Assembly (NCBI RefSeq): GCF_040409815.1
Contig: NZ_CP099959.1
Coordinates: 1,674,001-1,738,000, forward strand
Source: Polynucleobacter sp. UK-FUSCHL-C3
Lineage (GTDB): Bacteria > Pseudomonadota > Gammaproteobacteria > Burkholderiales > Burkholderiaceae
Direction: 5' to 3'
DNA length: 64,000 bases
Part shown: positions 7,883 to 16,454 of the stretch, in pieces
How positions within the stretch are numbered: position 1 is the first letter of the stretch
How the letters are laid out: each line of letters starts with the position of its first letter
Translations under genes and position numbers: made by a program
Notes under the pieces: generated by a model
The model's database searches: none
What the model was told of the DNA's origin: nothing
Seen by the model: the letters and a program-made list of their open reading frames with translations, nothing else

Positions 7883-10024
7883 TTAGTTTGCTTCCGTATT
7901 CAAGGTATCGCCACGTAATGTTGGGTAACGAACGCGATCAACCAAATCCTGAATATCTTTACGTGGGGCTGGGGTTACCAAGCTCACGAGGATGATGGCC
8001 GCAACACCGAGAGGCACACCAAAGACACCAGCCGAGATTGGCTGAATACCATACCAGAGCTCAACCGGCGAGGTGATATTAAATACACCGCGCAACCATG
8101 GCTGAGTCATGATCATGTAGTACACCGTAATACCAAGACCTAGGATCATACCGACGCAAGCACCCGCCTTCGTTGCACGCTTCCAGAAAATACCCAATAC
8201 CAATGGGGGGAAGAATGCAGCCGCAGCAAATGAGAACGCAGCGCCCACGAGGAACAAGATATCAGCAGGCTTTTGCGCAGCCACATAGGCAGCAGCAAGT
8301 GCTACAACCACTAACAAGATTTTTGAAACCATAACACGACGTGATGCTGGTGCATTTGGATCAATCATTTTGTAGTACAGGTCATGAGACAAAGCATTTG
8401 CAATCGTCAAGAGCAAGCCGTCAGCAGTTGACAGAGCAGCAGCCATACCGCCCGCTGCCACCATGCCAGAGATCACGTATGGCAAGCCGCCAATTTCTGG
8501 GGTTGCTAACACGATGATGTCACCACCAATGGTCATCTCAGCGAGTTGCAAAATACCGTCTTTATTGATATCCGCCACCGATAATAAGGTAGCATCGACT
8601 TTTGCCCAAGCTGAAATCCAGGCCGGTAACTTATCAAATGGTGTTCCTACTAGGACCGTAAAGACCTCGTATTTCACCAAAACGGCAAGTGCTGGCGCTG
8701 TGAAGTACAGCAAGAAGATGAAGAACAAGGACCAAGTCACAGACTCACGCGCTTGTTTTACCGACGGAGTCGTGTAATAGCGCATCAAGATATGTGGCAA
8801 GGCAGCTGTACCCACCATCAAGCAGAAAATCAGAGCTAAGAAGTTACGGCGTGATGTATCAAAGGCTGTCCGTGCTTTTTCATCGCCCGCTGGGTCTCCC
8901 GCAAATTGCTGCCCATGACGAGGCATGTTGGCAAGTTGATTAGAGCGATTGGTTGCACCGGTTCTTTGTGCTGTCCAGGCCTTCTTGGCAGCATCCGCAT
9001 CTTTTGGAACGGCAGCTAGCGCTTTTTCAGCAGCAGCGATTTCGTCTGCAGGAGCGTTAGCAGCTTTTAAATCAGCCACTTTCTTCTCTGCAGCCGCTTT
9101 ATCCGCAGCTAATGCAGCAGGAACGTCTTTTAACTTCTCTGTAAGTGCATCTGCACGTGCCTTAAAGATTGCACGTACTTCTAACTCTTTAGGATCCTTG
9201 ATCAGCTCTGCTTCTTTAGCAGTCACTTTTTCAAGTTGCTGACCATAAATCAGCTGTGGAACTGGGAAGCTAGTTTGCTTCACTGATAGCCAAACCACAG
9301 GGATCAGGTAAGCAATGATCAAGATGATGTACTGAGCAACCTGTGTCCAGGTCACCGCACGCATACCACCTAAGAACGAGCAAACCAAAATACCTCCAAG
9401 GCCCAAGAAGATACCGAGCTCAAAAGGAACGCCAGCTAGACGGGTGGTAATTAAACCAACGCCGTAAATCTGTGCCACCACATATGTGAATGAGCACAAA
9501 ATTGCCGCCACGATTCCTAAAAAGCGTGGGAGATTACCGTCATAACGAGCACCCAAAAAGTCAGGCACTGTAAATTGACCAAACTTACGCAGATAGGGAG
9601 CCAAGAATAATGCGACTAAGCAATATCCACCAGTCCCACCCATGATGAAGGCAAGACCGCCGTAACCGGTGAGGTACAAGGTACCTGCCATACCGATAAA
9701 GGAGGCTGCAGACATCCAGTCAGCACCCGTTGCCATACCGTTATAGAGTGCAGGAACGCGTCGACCCGCCACGTAATATTCTGCGGCATCATTCGTACGA
9801 CTCATCACGCCGATACCGGCGTAGAGCAGAACGGTTGCGCCCAAAAATACGTAACCAATCATGGCACGGCCCATGCCCATTTGCTCGAGGATCCCAAGGA
9901 CCACTACGAACAAAATGAATCCGCCGGTATACCAACTGTAGATTTTATTTAGTTGTTTTTTAAAGGCTACGTTACTACCGCCGCCGCCAAAGACGCTTCC
10001 GTCATTAGGTGTCATTCCAGCCAT
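7883..10024 (-). CDS. Sodium:solute symporter, large subunit (VC_2705-type)
   Basis: This 713-residue SSS-family transporter is longer than the usual 550 or so. It has typical spans including ADWMSAASFIGMAGTLY and AGGMAAALSTADGLLLTIAN. The partner gene just upstream encodes the small DUF4212 subunit, which places it in the two-component VC_2705-like subgroup related to ActP acetate permeases. The likely role is sodium-driven uptake of a short organic acid such as acetate; the substrate is inferred. Two features stand out: a charged, Ala-rich, helix-prone insert of about 130 residues (262-392), and an EF-hand-like loop at 485-496 (DINKDGILQLAE). ATG start, 2 bases after the small-subunit stop. 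Confidence 0.88.
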   Translation of the reverse strand: MAGMTPNDGSVFGGGGSNVAFKKQLNKIYSWYTGGFILFVVVLGILEQMGMGRAMIGYVFLGATVLLYAGIGVMSRTNDAAEYYVAGRRVPALYNGMATGADWMSAASFIGMAGTLYLTGYGGLAFIMGGTGGYCLVALFLAPYLRKFGQFTVPDFLGARYDGNLPRFLGIVAAILCSFTYVVAQIYGVGLITTRLAGVPFELGIFLGLGGILVCSFLGGMRAVTWTQVAQYIILIIAYLIPVVWLSVKQTSFPVPQLIYGQQLEKVTAKEAELIKDPKELEVRAIFKARADALTEKLKDVPAALAADKAAAEKKVADLKAANAPADEIAAAEKALAAVPKDADAAKKAWTAQRTGATNRSNQLANMPRHGQQFAGDPAGDEKARTAFDTSRRNFLALIFCLMVGTAALPHILMRYYTTPSVKQARESVTWSLFFIFLLYFTAPALAVLVKYEVFTVLVGTPFDKLPAWISAWAKVDATLLSVADINKDGILQLAEMTIGGDIIVLATPEIGGLPYVISGMVAAGGMAAALSTADGLLLTIANALSHDLYYKMIDPNAPASRRVMVSKILLVVVALAAAYVAAQKPADILFLVGAAFSFAAAAFFPPLVLGIFWKRATKAGACVGMILGLGITVYYMIMTQPWLRGVFNITSPVELWYGIQPISAGVFGVPLGVAAIILVSLVTPAPRKDIQDLVDRVRYPTLRGDTLNTEAN

Positions 10025-10026
10025 GA

Positions 10027-10290
10027 TTAATCTTCCTCCACTTCGGCACAGTCATATTCTTTATCAAGATTATTCATGTAATGAGCGTAATAAGCGATGA
10101 TGAGAACGTAAATTACTAATGCCCCTTGTGCACCGACCCAAAAACTAAACGGCCAGCCAAAGAAATTAAAATTTAATTCCCGCGCGTAAAAACCGACAAC
10201 AAAGGTCACGACAAACCAGATTGACAACAAAAAAGCTGTCATACGTAGATTCTTAGACCAATATTGTTTATGCGATTCTGTTAATTGCAT
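10027..10290 (-). CDS. Sodium:solute symporter small subunit (DUF4212)
   Basis: This 87-residue protein has two membrane spans, FLLSIWFVVTFVVGFYA and FWVGAQGALVIYVLIIAYY. It has the conserved layout of the DUF4212 family: an N-terminal KQYWSKNLR stretch, an ELNFNFFGWPFSFW loop and a C-terminal YAHYMNNLDKEY. It is thought to act as an accessory subunit of the SSS transporter encoded immediately downstream. The ATG has a strong AAGGAGA ribosome-binding site. A promoter is expected in the 60 bases upstream. Confidence 0.9.
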   Translation of the reverse strand: MQLTESHKQYWSKNLRMTAFLLSIWFVVTFVVGFYARELNFNFFGWPFSFWVGAQGALVIYVLIIAYYAHYMNNLDKEYDCAEVEED

Positions 10291-10352
10291 AACAGTTTCT
10301 CCTTAAGTTATAAAAAAAACGACTGCAAACTTCGAACTTCTACTTCATTGTG

Positions 10353-10925
10353 CTAAACAGTCAGACCGGTCTCCCGTTCCAACTGTTTTGCAAATTTGGG
10401 CTCAAAATCCTTTAAATGCCTGATGATTTTTACTGCTTCTTCGGGTTCTTGGCGATCCACATAAACCCTTGCTAATTGATACCAGCCATAGGGACTCATC
10501 GGTTGTAATTGGGTATTTTTCTTCAAGGCCTTGATAGCTTCGTCAAAACGGCGCTGCTGAATTAGGGTTAGCCCTAGTCCGTACCAGGCTAAATCCATCT
10601 TTTCATCAAGGTTTAAGGCCTTCCGAAAACTAAACTCAGCATCTTCAACTTGACCAATTTCTTCTTGTAAAAAACCAAGGTTGTACCAAGAATAGGCTGG
10701 CGCATCGGAGCGTTGCACCACAATTTTGTAGAGCGTAATTGCACCGGCCTTGTCCCCTTCTTGGGTTTTTAAGTAAGCCAAGCTAGAAAGTACATAGGGA
10801 TCATTCGGATACTCCTGCAACATCTCTTCAAACACCTCTGTTGCCCGTTTCTTTAGCCCAAGCACAATGAGGGACGAGGCCCAGTATTTAAAAAGATACC
10901 AGCGAAGATCACGTTTTACTGACAT
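10353..10925 (-). CDS. Tetratricopeptide repeat protein
   Basis: This 190-residue protein has no signal peptide and contains about four consecutive TPR units between residues 25 and 165. Examples are YSWYNLGFLQEEIGQVEDAE and LAWYGLGLTLIQQRRFDEAI. Such repeats form a superhelical protein-binding scaffold. The partner is unknown. The ATG lies inside the end of the upstream small membrane-protein gene (10-base overlap), so the two are translationally coupled. The N terminus LRWYLFKYWASSLIVLGLKK may be an amphipathic or weakly membrane-associated helix. Confidence 0.85.
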   Translation of the reverse strand: MSVKRDLRWYLFKYWASSLIVLGLKKRATEVFEEMLQEYPNDPYVLSSLAYLKTQEGDKAGAITLYKIVVQRSDAPAYSWYNLGFLQEEIGQVEDAEFSFRKALNLDEKMDLAWYGLGLTLIQQRRFDEAIKALKKNTQLQPMSPYGWYQLARVYVDRQEPEEAVKIIRHLKDFEPKFAKQLERETGLTV

Positions 10926-11275
10926 AGCTCAACCCCTATCGATACACAATGCTCTATCTTGGCAAGGGTTACCGTAATATATAAGACGGCCACAATACAA
11001 AACGCCACAAATGGAATTTGATGATCTGCAATTTGCTTTGGAGAAATAAAGCGGGCCGTTGCAGTCCAGGGTTTATTTACAATTTGGAATAGCTGATAAA
11101 ACAAATTGGTCTCGCGTTTTTGCCCAGAGAGAACAAACAACAGGCCCTGACCGATTAAAGCTAGGCCGCCTATATAGAGAATTAACTGGGCAATATTTAA
11201 GAATAAAAGCACTCGAAAGCCTTTTGCTAATTGGAAAAAAAGCCAACAGGCATTATGATTCTGGACCGAATACAC
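10916..11275 (-). CDS. Small membrane protein of unknown function
   Basis: I do not recognise this 119-residue protein. It has two likely membrane spans, about residues 22-48 (VLLFLNIAQLILYIGG) and 88-106 (PFVAFCIVAVLYITVTLA), joined by a polar loop of about 40 residues. The start at 11273-11275 is GTG, and no ATG occurs anywhere in the frame, so an inner GTG about 21 codons later is an alternative start. Its end overlaps the TPR gene by 10 bases, which supports it as a real, coupled gene. It may anchor the TPR protein at the membrane, but that is speculation from position. Confidence 0.6.
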   Translation of the reverse strand: MYSVQNHNACWLFFQLAKGFRVLLFLNIAQLILYIGGLALIGQGLLFVLSGQKRETNLFYQLFQIVNKPWTATARFISPKQIADHQIPFVAFCIVAVLYITVTLAKIEHCVSIGVELCQ

Positions 11276-11820
11276 CCAAATCAGTGATTTCCCTTAGTTT
11301 TTACTTAAATATTAGTGTTTACCCTTAAACATTGGCAGATATTTACCCCTTTGGTATTCAGGCTACCTGTTTTTCTTAGTTTTTTAGCTCCTGAAAGTTA
11401 CTAGCCCTCTTTTTTAGTACCACCCCAAAGACCCAAGAGTAATTCACATGACGAATCAAATACAAATTCTTAGACAAATTCTTAGGCATTCCATCTGCAG
11501 GCGGCAGGATGATCTCATCTGGGGCGAAGTAGGCCTCTATGGAATACCGTGAAAAGTAATTAACATCCGCACTCATCATTTTTGAGAAAGGTAAAACCCG
11601 CATTAATTACTGACGCAGATTTTGCACTAGACTATTTGAAGGGGACGTTAAGTTGTTAAGGGCCATAAAAGGTATTGACCTAGTTTACTAATTCCCAATT
11701 GTCTCTTAATCGAATAGTAATAAAGTATTTCAAAAGTAGTTTAGCCATTTTGCTGTCCGATAAAGTGTTGTATAAAGTGTTAACGATACCCTTATTAACC
11801 AGCCGATTTTTGGAACATCT
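11276..11820. other. Gene-poor stretch before nhaD
   Basis: The only open frame of note is the doubtful minus-strand one at 11376-11603. Upstream of nhaD a direct repeat TAAAGTGTT occurs twice, at 11761-11769 and 11773-11781, 12 bases apart. It could be a regulator site or part of the nhaD promoter. No intrinsic terminator or RNA gene was recognised. Confidence 0.4.
11376..11603 (-). CDS. Doubtful small hypothetical protein
   Basis: This is a 75-residue frame with an ATG at 11601-11603 and a stop codon two codons upstream. The translation has an ordinary composition (ADVNYFSRYSIEAYF, then LIRHVNYSWVFGVVLKKR) and no signal peptide or membrane span. No ribosome-binding site is evident and no family was recognised. 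It could be a real small gene or a remnant of a larger one; base composition does not decide. Confidence 0.3.
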   Translation of the reverse strand: MRVLPFSKMMSADVNYFSRYSIEAYFAPDEIILPPADGMPKNLSKNLYLIRHVNYSWVFGVVLKKRASNFQELKN

Positions 11821-13107
11821 ATGTTAACCGCACTAGTCATCGTTTTTGTCTTAGCCTACGCAGCCATTGCCTTTGAACATTCTCTGAAAGTGAACAAATC
11901 TGCCTCGGCACTAATTGGAGCGGGCTTGCTGTGGACAATTTATGCAACCCTATCAAATGATCCTGCTCATGTAGGCAAAGAACTCTCTGAAACGCTTGTC
12001 GGTACAGCCTCGATTGTTTTCTTTTTAATGGGCGCCATGGTAATCGTTGAAGTGATTGATGCTCATAACGGCTTTGAGGTAATAACCTCAAAGATTAAAA
12101 CAAAAAAGTTATCCACCCTGATGTGGTTAGTTGGCTTTGTAACTTTTTTTCTAAGCTCCATACTTGACAATCTCACAACTGCTATTGTCATGGTGTCTTT
12201 AATGAAAAAATTATTAGATAAACGAGATGATCGTTTATTTTTTGCTGGCATTATTGTCATCGCTGCAAATGCAGGTGGCGCGTGGTCACCGATTGGCGAC
12301 GTAACAACAACAATGCTCTGGATTGGTGGTCAAATTACTGCTTTTGAGATCATCAAAGGTGTCTTTATTCCATCTGCTATTAGCTTATTAATACCACTAG
12401 TCGTTATTGCCATAATGTTAAAAGGTAAAGCAGTTATTTCACCGAATAATAGTGTACAAAATACTAAACAGAACTTCACCAACCCCTTTGAGAAGAATGT
12501 GATGTTCTATCTGGGCTTGGGCGCACTAATCTCAGTACCAATCTTTAAAACAATTACTGGTCTACCGCCGTTCATGGGCATTTTATTTGGTCTTGGCATC
12601 ATTTGGCTTATCGGTGACTTAATGCATCATGAAAAAGAAGAGGATAAAAAACATACGCTGACTCTAGTGCATGCGCTATCCAAAATTGATATGAGTTCCA
12701 TCATATTTTTTATTGGCATTCTTCTGGCAGTGGCAACCCTTGAGCATACTCATATCTTGAGTGCCATTGCTCAATGGCTTGATAGCACTGTCGGAAATCA
12801 GGCTTATATCGTTATCTTGATTGGACTGGTAAGCGCAGTTGTTGATAACGTTCCATTGGTAGCAGCTTCCATGGGCATGTATAGCCTTGAACAATATCCA
12901 ACCGATAGTTTTTTGTGGGAGTTCATCGCATATTGTGCCGGTACGGGAGGTTCTATTTTGATTATTGGTTCCGCAGCGGGCGTAGCGGCAATGGGTTTGG
13001 AAAAAATTGATTTTTTTTGGTACGTGAAACGAATTAGTTGGTTGGCGTTGATTGGATATTTAGCGGGTGCCATCGCTTACATAATCCAATACAACTTGCT
13101 TCATTAG
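11821..13107 (+). CDS. nhaD: NhaD-type sodium:proton antiporter
   Basis: This 428-residue inner-membrane protein of the ion transporter (IT) superfamily has about twelve spans. Characteristic stretches are FFLSSILDNLTTAIVMVSLM (near residue 110), AANAGGAWSPIGDVTTTMLW (near 150), and VVDNVPLVAASMG and CAGTGGSILIIGSAAGVA in the second half. The paired Asp and Gly-rich hairpins are the proposed ion-binding sites. It exports sodium in exchange for protons. The downstream haloacid dehalogenase gene starts 4 bases after the stop. ATG start. Confidence 0.92.
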   Translation: MLTALVIVFVLAYAAIAFEHSLKVNKSASALIGAGLLWTIYATLSNDPAHVGKELSETLVGTASIVFFLMGAMVIVEVIDAHNGFEVITSKIKTKKLSTLMWLVGFVTFFLSSILDNLTTAIVMVSLMKKLLDKRDDRLFFAGIIVIAANAGGAWSPIGDVTTTMLWIGGQITAFEIIKGVFIPSAISLLIPLVVIAIMLKGKAVISPNNSVQNTKQNFTNPFEKNVMFYLGLGALISVPIFKTITGLPPFMGILFGLGIIWLIGDLMHHEKEEDKKHTLTLVHALSKIDMSSIIFFIGILLAVATLEHTHILSAIAQWLDSTVGNQAYIVILIGLVSAVVDNVPLVAASMGMYSLEQYPTDSFLWEFIAYCAGTGGSILIIGSAAGVAAMGLEKIDFFWYVKRISWLALIGYLAGAIAYIIQYNLLH

Positions 13108-13111
13108 TTTC

Positions 13112-13807
13112 GTGAAATACCAACTCATTGCCTTTGACGCCTATGGAACGCTCTTTGATGTGTATTCCATTGGCGCATTGGCTGAGAAACTTTTTCCGGG
13201 TCAGGGCAAGGCCTTGTCCGTTTTATGGCGTGATAAGCAATTAGAGTACACGCGCCTTATTTCTTTAAGTGATCCGCAAAATCCGAGTGGTAGCAAACAC
13301 TATCAATCGTTTTGGGATGTCACGATCGCTGCCTTGCACTATTCCTGTAAACAGCTCGGGCTCAACTTAACGCACGAGTACGAAACTCAATTACTGGGAC
13401 AGCATGCTAAGTTAAGTCCATTCCCAGAATCCGCGGAAGCACTTCAGGCTATTCATGCTGGTGGTCTAAAAACCTGCATCTTATCCAATGGCAATCTACA
13501 AATGCTCTCATGGGCGATTGATCATAGCCAATTAGGGAATGAATTAGATGCAGTGATCTCCGTTGATGAGGCCCGCCAGTTCAAAATTACACCGGCCAGT
13601 TATCAATTGGTTCTTAATCACTTTCCCATTCCTAAGAATGAGGTGTTATTTGTTTCGTGCAATGCCTGGGACATCATTGGTGCCAATTGGTTTGGTTTTG
13701 ATACCTTCTGGGTTAATCGCTATCAGTTACCCTTTGAAGAAATTGGCTTAGCCCCGACACATCAAGGCAATGATTTAAATGATCTTCGACAATTACTACT
13801 TTCTTAA
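13112..13807 (+). CDS. Type II haloacid dehalogenase (HAD superfamily)
   Basis: This 231-residue HAD hydrolase begins YQLIAFDAYGTLFD, where the first Asp (about residue 9) is the nucleophile. The ILSNGN motif and an FVSCNAWDIIGANWFG motif match L-2-haloacid dehalogenases, which hydrolyse 2-chloro- or 2-fluoro-alkanoates to hydroxy acids. The catalytic Lys region is FKITPASYQL rather than the common KPxPxxY. The start is GTG, 4 bases after the nhaD stop, suggesting coupled translation. Its stop overlaps the stop of the convergent next gene. The true substrate may be another phosphate or halide compound. Confidence 0.82.
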   Translation: MKYQLIAFDAYGTLFDVYSIGALAEKLFPGQGKALSVLWRDKQLEYTRLISLSDPQNPSGSKHYQSFWDVTIAALHYSCKQLGLNLTHEYETQLLGQHAKLSPFPESAEALQAIHAGGLKTCILSNGNLQMLSWAIDHSQLGNELDAVISVDEARQFKITPASYQLVLNHFPIPKNEVLFVSCNAWDIIGANWFGFDTFWVNRYQLPFEEIGLAPTHQGNDLNDLRQLLLS

Positions 13808-14046
13808 GTAAAGATCATTGCCCCAATTTCATAGAGTAGATAAGCAATTCCTATGGCTATAACTACATAGACCACTGTGCTAACAAAGCTTTTGCCCAAA
13901 ATGCCAAAACGCTCTAGCAAAAATGATGAGAGGGGTTCTGGATTAGCTTCTTTTCGCCGAACTCGGAAAGCCAGAATTAATAGGTAGACATTGATGGCTA
14001 GCCAGAGGGCTAAAGCGATATCGATGAGCAGGAAGACGTATTGCAT
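13804..14046 (-). CDS. Small two-span membrane protein
   Basis: This 80-residue protein has two hydrophobic segments, VFLLIDIALALWLAINVYLL and VVYVVIAIGIAYLLYEIGAM, joined by a basic loop containing VRRKEANPEP. No family was recognised. The ATG is at 14044-14046. Its stop shares a 4-base TTAA with the stop of the convergent dehalogenase gene, an arrangement that recurs in this window. Confidence 0.7.
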   Translation of the reverse strand: MQYVFLLIDIALALWLAINVYLLILAFRVRRKEANPEPLSSFLLERFGILGKSFVSTVVYVVIAIGIAYLLYEIGAMIFT

Positions 14047-14118
14047 CCCCGCATTCTAGAGCTTTTTCTTATTGGGGTGAATGTCATTACAATTCCACAA
14101 ACACTCTGAAAGCTTATC

Positions 14119-14763
14119 GTGGATTTTGCTTACCTCATAGATTTATTTCTTCATCTTGATAAAAATCTAGCCCTCATTGCCAATGAATGGGGTACGTGGA
14201 TCTACGTTCTCCTCTTTGCCATTATTTTTGTTGAGACCGGTTTGGTGGTCATGCCTTTTTTACCAGGCGACTCTTTGCTCTTTGTTGCCGGAGCCCTCAC
14301 TGCCGTGGGTGAGCTAAACCTTCCGCTCTTAATGTTTCTCTTAACCAGTGCCGCGATTCTTGGGGATGCGGTCAATTACTCGGTTGGTCGCTATGTTGGT
14401 AATAAAGTATTTTCTTGGGAAAACTCACGTTGGTTTAATAAGAAGGCTTTTGACCAAGCCCACGCCTTCTACGAAAAACATGGTCCGATAACGATTGTGA
14501 TTGGGCGTTTTCTTCCCTTTATCAGAACCTTTGCCCCCTTCGTAGCTGGCGTGGCTCAAATGCGCTACCCAGTCTTTGTCTTTTACAACATCATTGGCGG
14601 AATTATTTGGGTCTGCAGTCTCACCGCCTTAGGCTATCTGATTGGCGATCATCCTTGGGTTAAGAGTAATTTTTCCTTAGTCGCTCTCGCGATGATCATC
14701 ATTCCAGGCCTACCCGCTTTATGGATCTTTATGAAAGAATTGCTCGCGCGCTTTCGCAAGTAA
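14119..14763 (+). CDS. DedA family membrane protein
   Basis: This 214-residue protein has the DedA/SNARE-associated (VTT) signature. FVETGLVVMPFLPGDSLLF is followed by GDAVNYSVGRYVG, then ITIVIGRFLPFIRTFAPFVAG with its conserved Arg residues, and about five spans. DedA proteins help recycle undecaprenyl phosphate or phospholipids across the inner membrane and support proton-motive-force homeostasis. The start is GTG at 14119. It is followed 16 bases later by an FAD oxidoreductase gene with no obvious functional link. Confidence 0.93.
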   Translation: MDFAYLIDLFLHLDKNLALIANEWGTWIYVLLFAIIFVETGLVVMPFLPGDSLLFVAGALTAVGELNLPLLMFLLTSAAILGDAVNYSVGRYVGNKVFSWENSRWFNKKAFDQAHAFYEKHGPITIVIGRFLPFIRTFAPFVAGVAQMRYPVFVFYNIIGGIIWVCSLTALGYLIGDHPWVKSNFSLVALAMIIIPGLPALWIFMKELLARFRK

Positions 14764-14779
14764 GCCCCGCATCTATCGT

Positions 14780-15964
14780 ATGAACACTACTCATCACCAA
14801 AACAAACTGATTGTCATCATTGGTAGCGGCTTGGCTGCCTATACCCTGATCCGGGAATACCGCAAACTGAATGCTGAGCAAGCCATTACTGTAATAACTC
14901 AAGAGAGTGGGGATTTTTATTCCAAGCCCATGCTATCCACTGCTTTTGCTTCTAAGAAAGATGCTCAACAACTGATCTCTTCAAGTGCAGCAAAAATGAT
15001 GGAGCAACTCAATATCCAGATCCATTCACATAGCAAGGTTTTGAAGATTGATGGGTCCGATCAAAGTCTTAGCTTCCAAAGTGCTGATGGCAAAGAACAT
15101 GTTTTGCAGTATTCCAAATTAGTCTTAGCCTTGGGGGCCGATCAAATTCAGATAGATCTGGCTGGCGATGGAGCTGATCAAGTTATGACCGTCAATGATT
15201 TGCAGGATTACGCTATCTTTAGAGAACGCATTGGCCAGAAAAAGAAGCTTGTGATCTTGGGAGCCGGCTTAATTGGTTGTGAGTTTGCAAACGACCTCAG
15301 TTTAGGTGGCTATCACGTTGAGGTCGTTGATTTAGCCGATCAAGTTTTAGGACGCCTTCTACCAAGAGCAATGGCTGATGAGCTTCAAGCAAAGTTATCC
15401 GCTCTGGGGGTACTCTGGCATCTTGGCACCAGTGCAAAGACTGTTTCAAGAGTAGGAGATGGGTTTGAGGTTGGCCTTAGCAATGGAAATGTTTTGCAAG
15501 CAGATTGCGTTCTCTCTGCAATTGGTCTTCGCCCCAGAACTGAATTAGCCAAACGCGCTGGCATCAAGACCGAACGTGGCATCGTAGTTAATCGTCAACT
15601 GGAAACAAGCATCCAGGGAATATATAGTCTTGGCGATTGTGCCGAAGTTGAAGGCCATGTCTTGCCTTACGTAATGCCCATCATGCAGGCTGCTCGTACA
15701 CTAGCAAGTATTCTGGCAGGGCACGATAGCGCCCTAATCTACCCTGCCATGCCGGTGATGATTAAGACTCCAGCTTTACCTCTAGTGGTATCTCCGCCTG
15801 CATCTGGTAGCGAGGGCTCATGGACGATTAAACAAGAAGAGAATGGCATTGAGGGATTGTTCTATAGCCCCCAAGCCCAATTACTTGGTTTTGCTTTAGC
15901 GGGATCCGCAACAGCGCAGCGCGCTACCCTCACTAAGCTCTTGCCCAATATTTTGGGCGAGTAA
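14780..15964 (+). CDS. FAD/NAD(P)H oxidoreductase, rubredoxin reductase-like
   Basis: This 394-residue flavoprotein has an N-terminal FAD-binding IVIIGSGLAAYTLIREYR (near residue 11) and an NAD(P)-binding LVILGAGLIGCEFANDL (near residue 152). It also has GIYSLGDCAEVEGH, the Asp motif that contacts the flavin, and a C-terminal dimerisation-type domain. The closest recognisable type is rubredoxin-NAD+ reductase (AlkT/RubB), passing electrons from NADH to rubredoxin. No rubredoxin gene is next to it, so the acceptor is uncertain. The ATG start is clear. Confidence 0.82.
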   Translation: MNTTHHQNKLIVIIGSGLAAYTLIREYRKLNAEQAITVITQESGDFYSKPMLSTAFASKKDAQQLISSSAAKMMEQLNIQIHSHSKVLKIDGSDQSLSFQSADGKEHVLQYSKLVLALGADQIQIDLAGDGADQVMTVNDLQDYAIFRERIGQKKKLVILGAGLIGCEFANDLSLGGYHVEVVDLADQVLGRLLPRAMADELQAKLSALGVLWHLGTSAKTVSRVGDGFEVGLSNGNVLQADCVLSAIGLRPRTELAKRAGIKTERGIVVNRQLETSIQGIYSLGDCAEVEGHVLPYVMPIMQAARTLASILAGHDSALIYPAMPVMIKTPALPLVVSPPASGSEGSWTIKQEENGIEGLFYSPQAQLLGFALAGSATAQRATLTKLLPNILGE

Positions 15965-15999
15965 GCTCAAGTAATTAGCAACGTACTGGAGACCAATCA

Positions 16000-16263
16000 A
16001 TGCGCATGATCTTATATCTGATGGTGGCTTTAATACCTATTGCGATTGTTTACTCGCGCTTTTTGGATGGTAGTAAGCTCAAAGAGTTTTTGGCGGCTGT
16101 CTCCTACTTGAGCGTGATGGCTTGGGCATTTTTCTTAGCCCTCATCCTTGAAATGCTCTTACGCATCCCTCTCAAATACTCTGTCGCTATTTTGGCAATC
16201 GTTCTAGCCTACCTTCACTTTAGAACCATTGCGCATCTTCGTAAAAAACGAGGGCAAGACTAA
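16000..16263 (+). CDS. Small hydrophobic protein of unknown function
   Basis: This 87-residue protein has three likely membrane segments: MILYLMVALIPIAIVYSRF, LSVMAWAFFLALILEMLL and YSVAILAIVLAYLHF. The C terminus is basic (HLRKKRGQD). No family was recognised. The ATG has CTGGAGA nearby as ribosome-binding site. Its stop shares bases with the stop of the convergent Cys-rich gene (CTAA at 16260-16263). Confidence 0.7.
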   Translation: MRMILYLMVALIPIAIVYSRFLDGSKLKEFLAAVSYLSVMAWAFFLALILEMLLRIPLKYSVAILAIVLAYLHFRTIAHLRKKRGQD

Positions 16264-16445
16264 GTTTTATCTGATTTGGGCTTTTCTGTACTTGCTTGTT
16301 GGATTGCCTCATCTTGCGGTTGATTGAGGTCTAAAGGAACGTGGGACATTTTTTCACCATCCCATTTTTGGCCACACCAACATTCGCCAGCATCATTGAT
16401 GATGCAAACACCTGATCCACAACAACGGCTATCGGGTCTTTTCAT
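16260..16445 (-). CDS. Small Cys-rich protein of unknown function
   Basis: This 61-residue protein has a compact Cys cluster at its N terminus: CCGSGVCIINDAGECWCGQK, in which five Cys fall within 16 residues. This could bind a metal such as zinc or iron. The tail is polar and probably disordered. The ATG has a good AAGGA ribosome-binding site. It resembles small Cys-motif proteins of Burkholderiales, but I cannot assign a named family. It is 9 bases downstream of the DUF2452-like gene, so the two form a small operon. Confidence 0.65.
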   Translation of the reverse strand: MKRPDSRCCGSGVCIINDAGECWCGQKWDGEKMSHVPLDLNQPQDEAIQQASTEKPKSDKT

Positions 16446-16454
16446 ATGGCATCC

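Noticed and set aside
8949..9242. Plus-strand Ala/Ser-rich open frame opposite the symporter insert
   Set aside because: It is the mirror of the Ala-rich coding insert on the minus strand and has no ribosome-binding site.
11761..11781. Direct repeat TAAAGTGTT as a defined regulator site for nhaD
   Set aside because: Two nine-base copies alone do not identify a regulator, and similar words occur elsewhere by chance.
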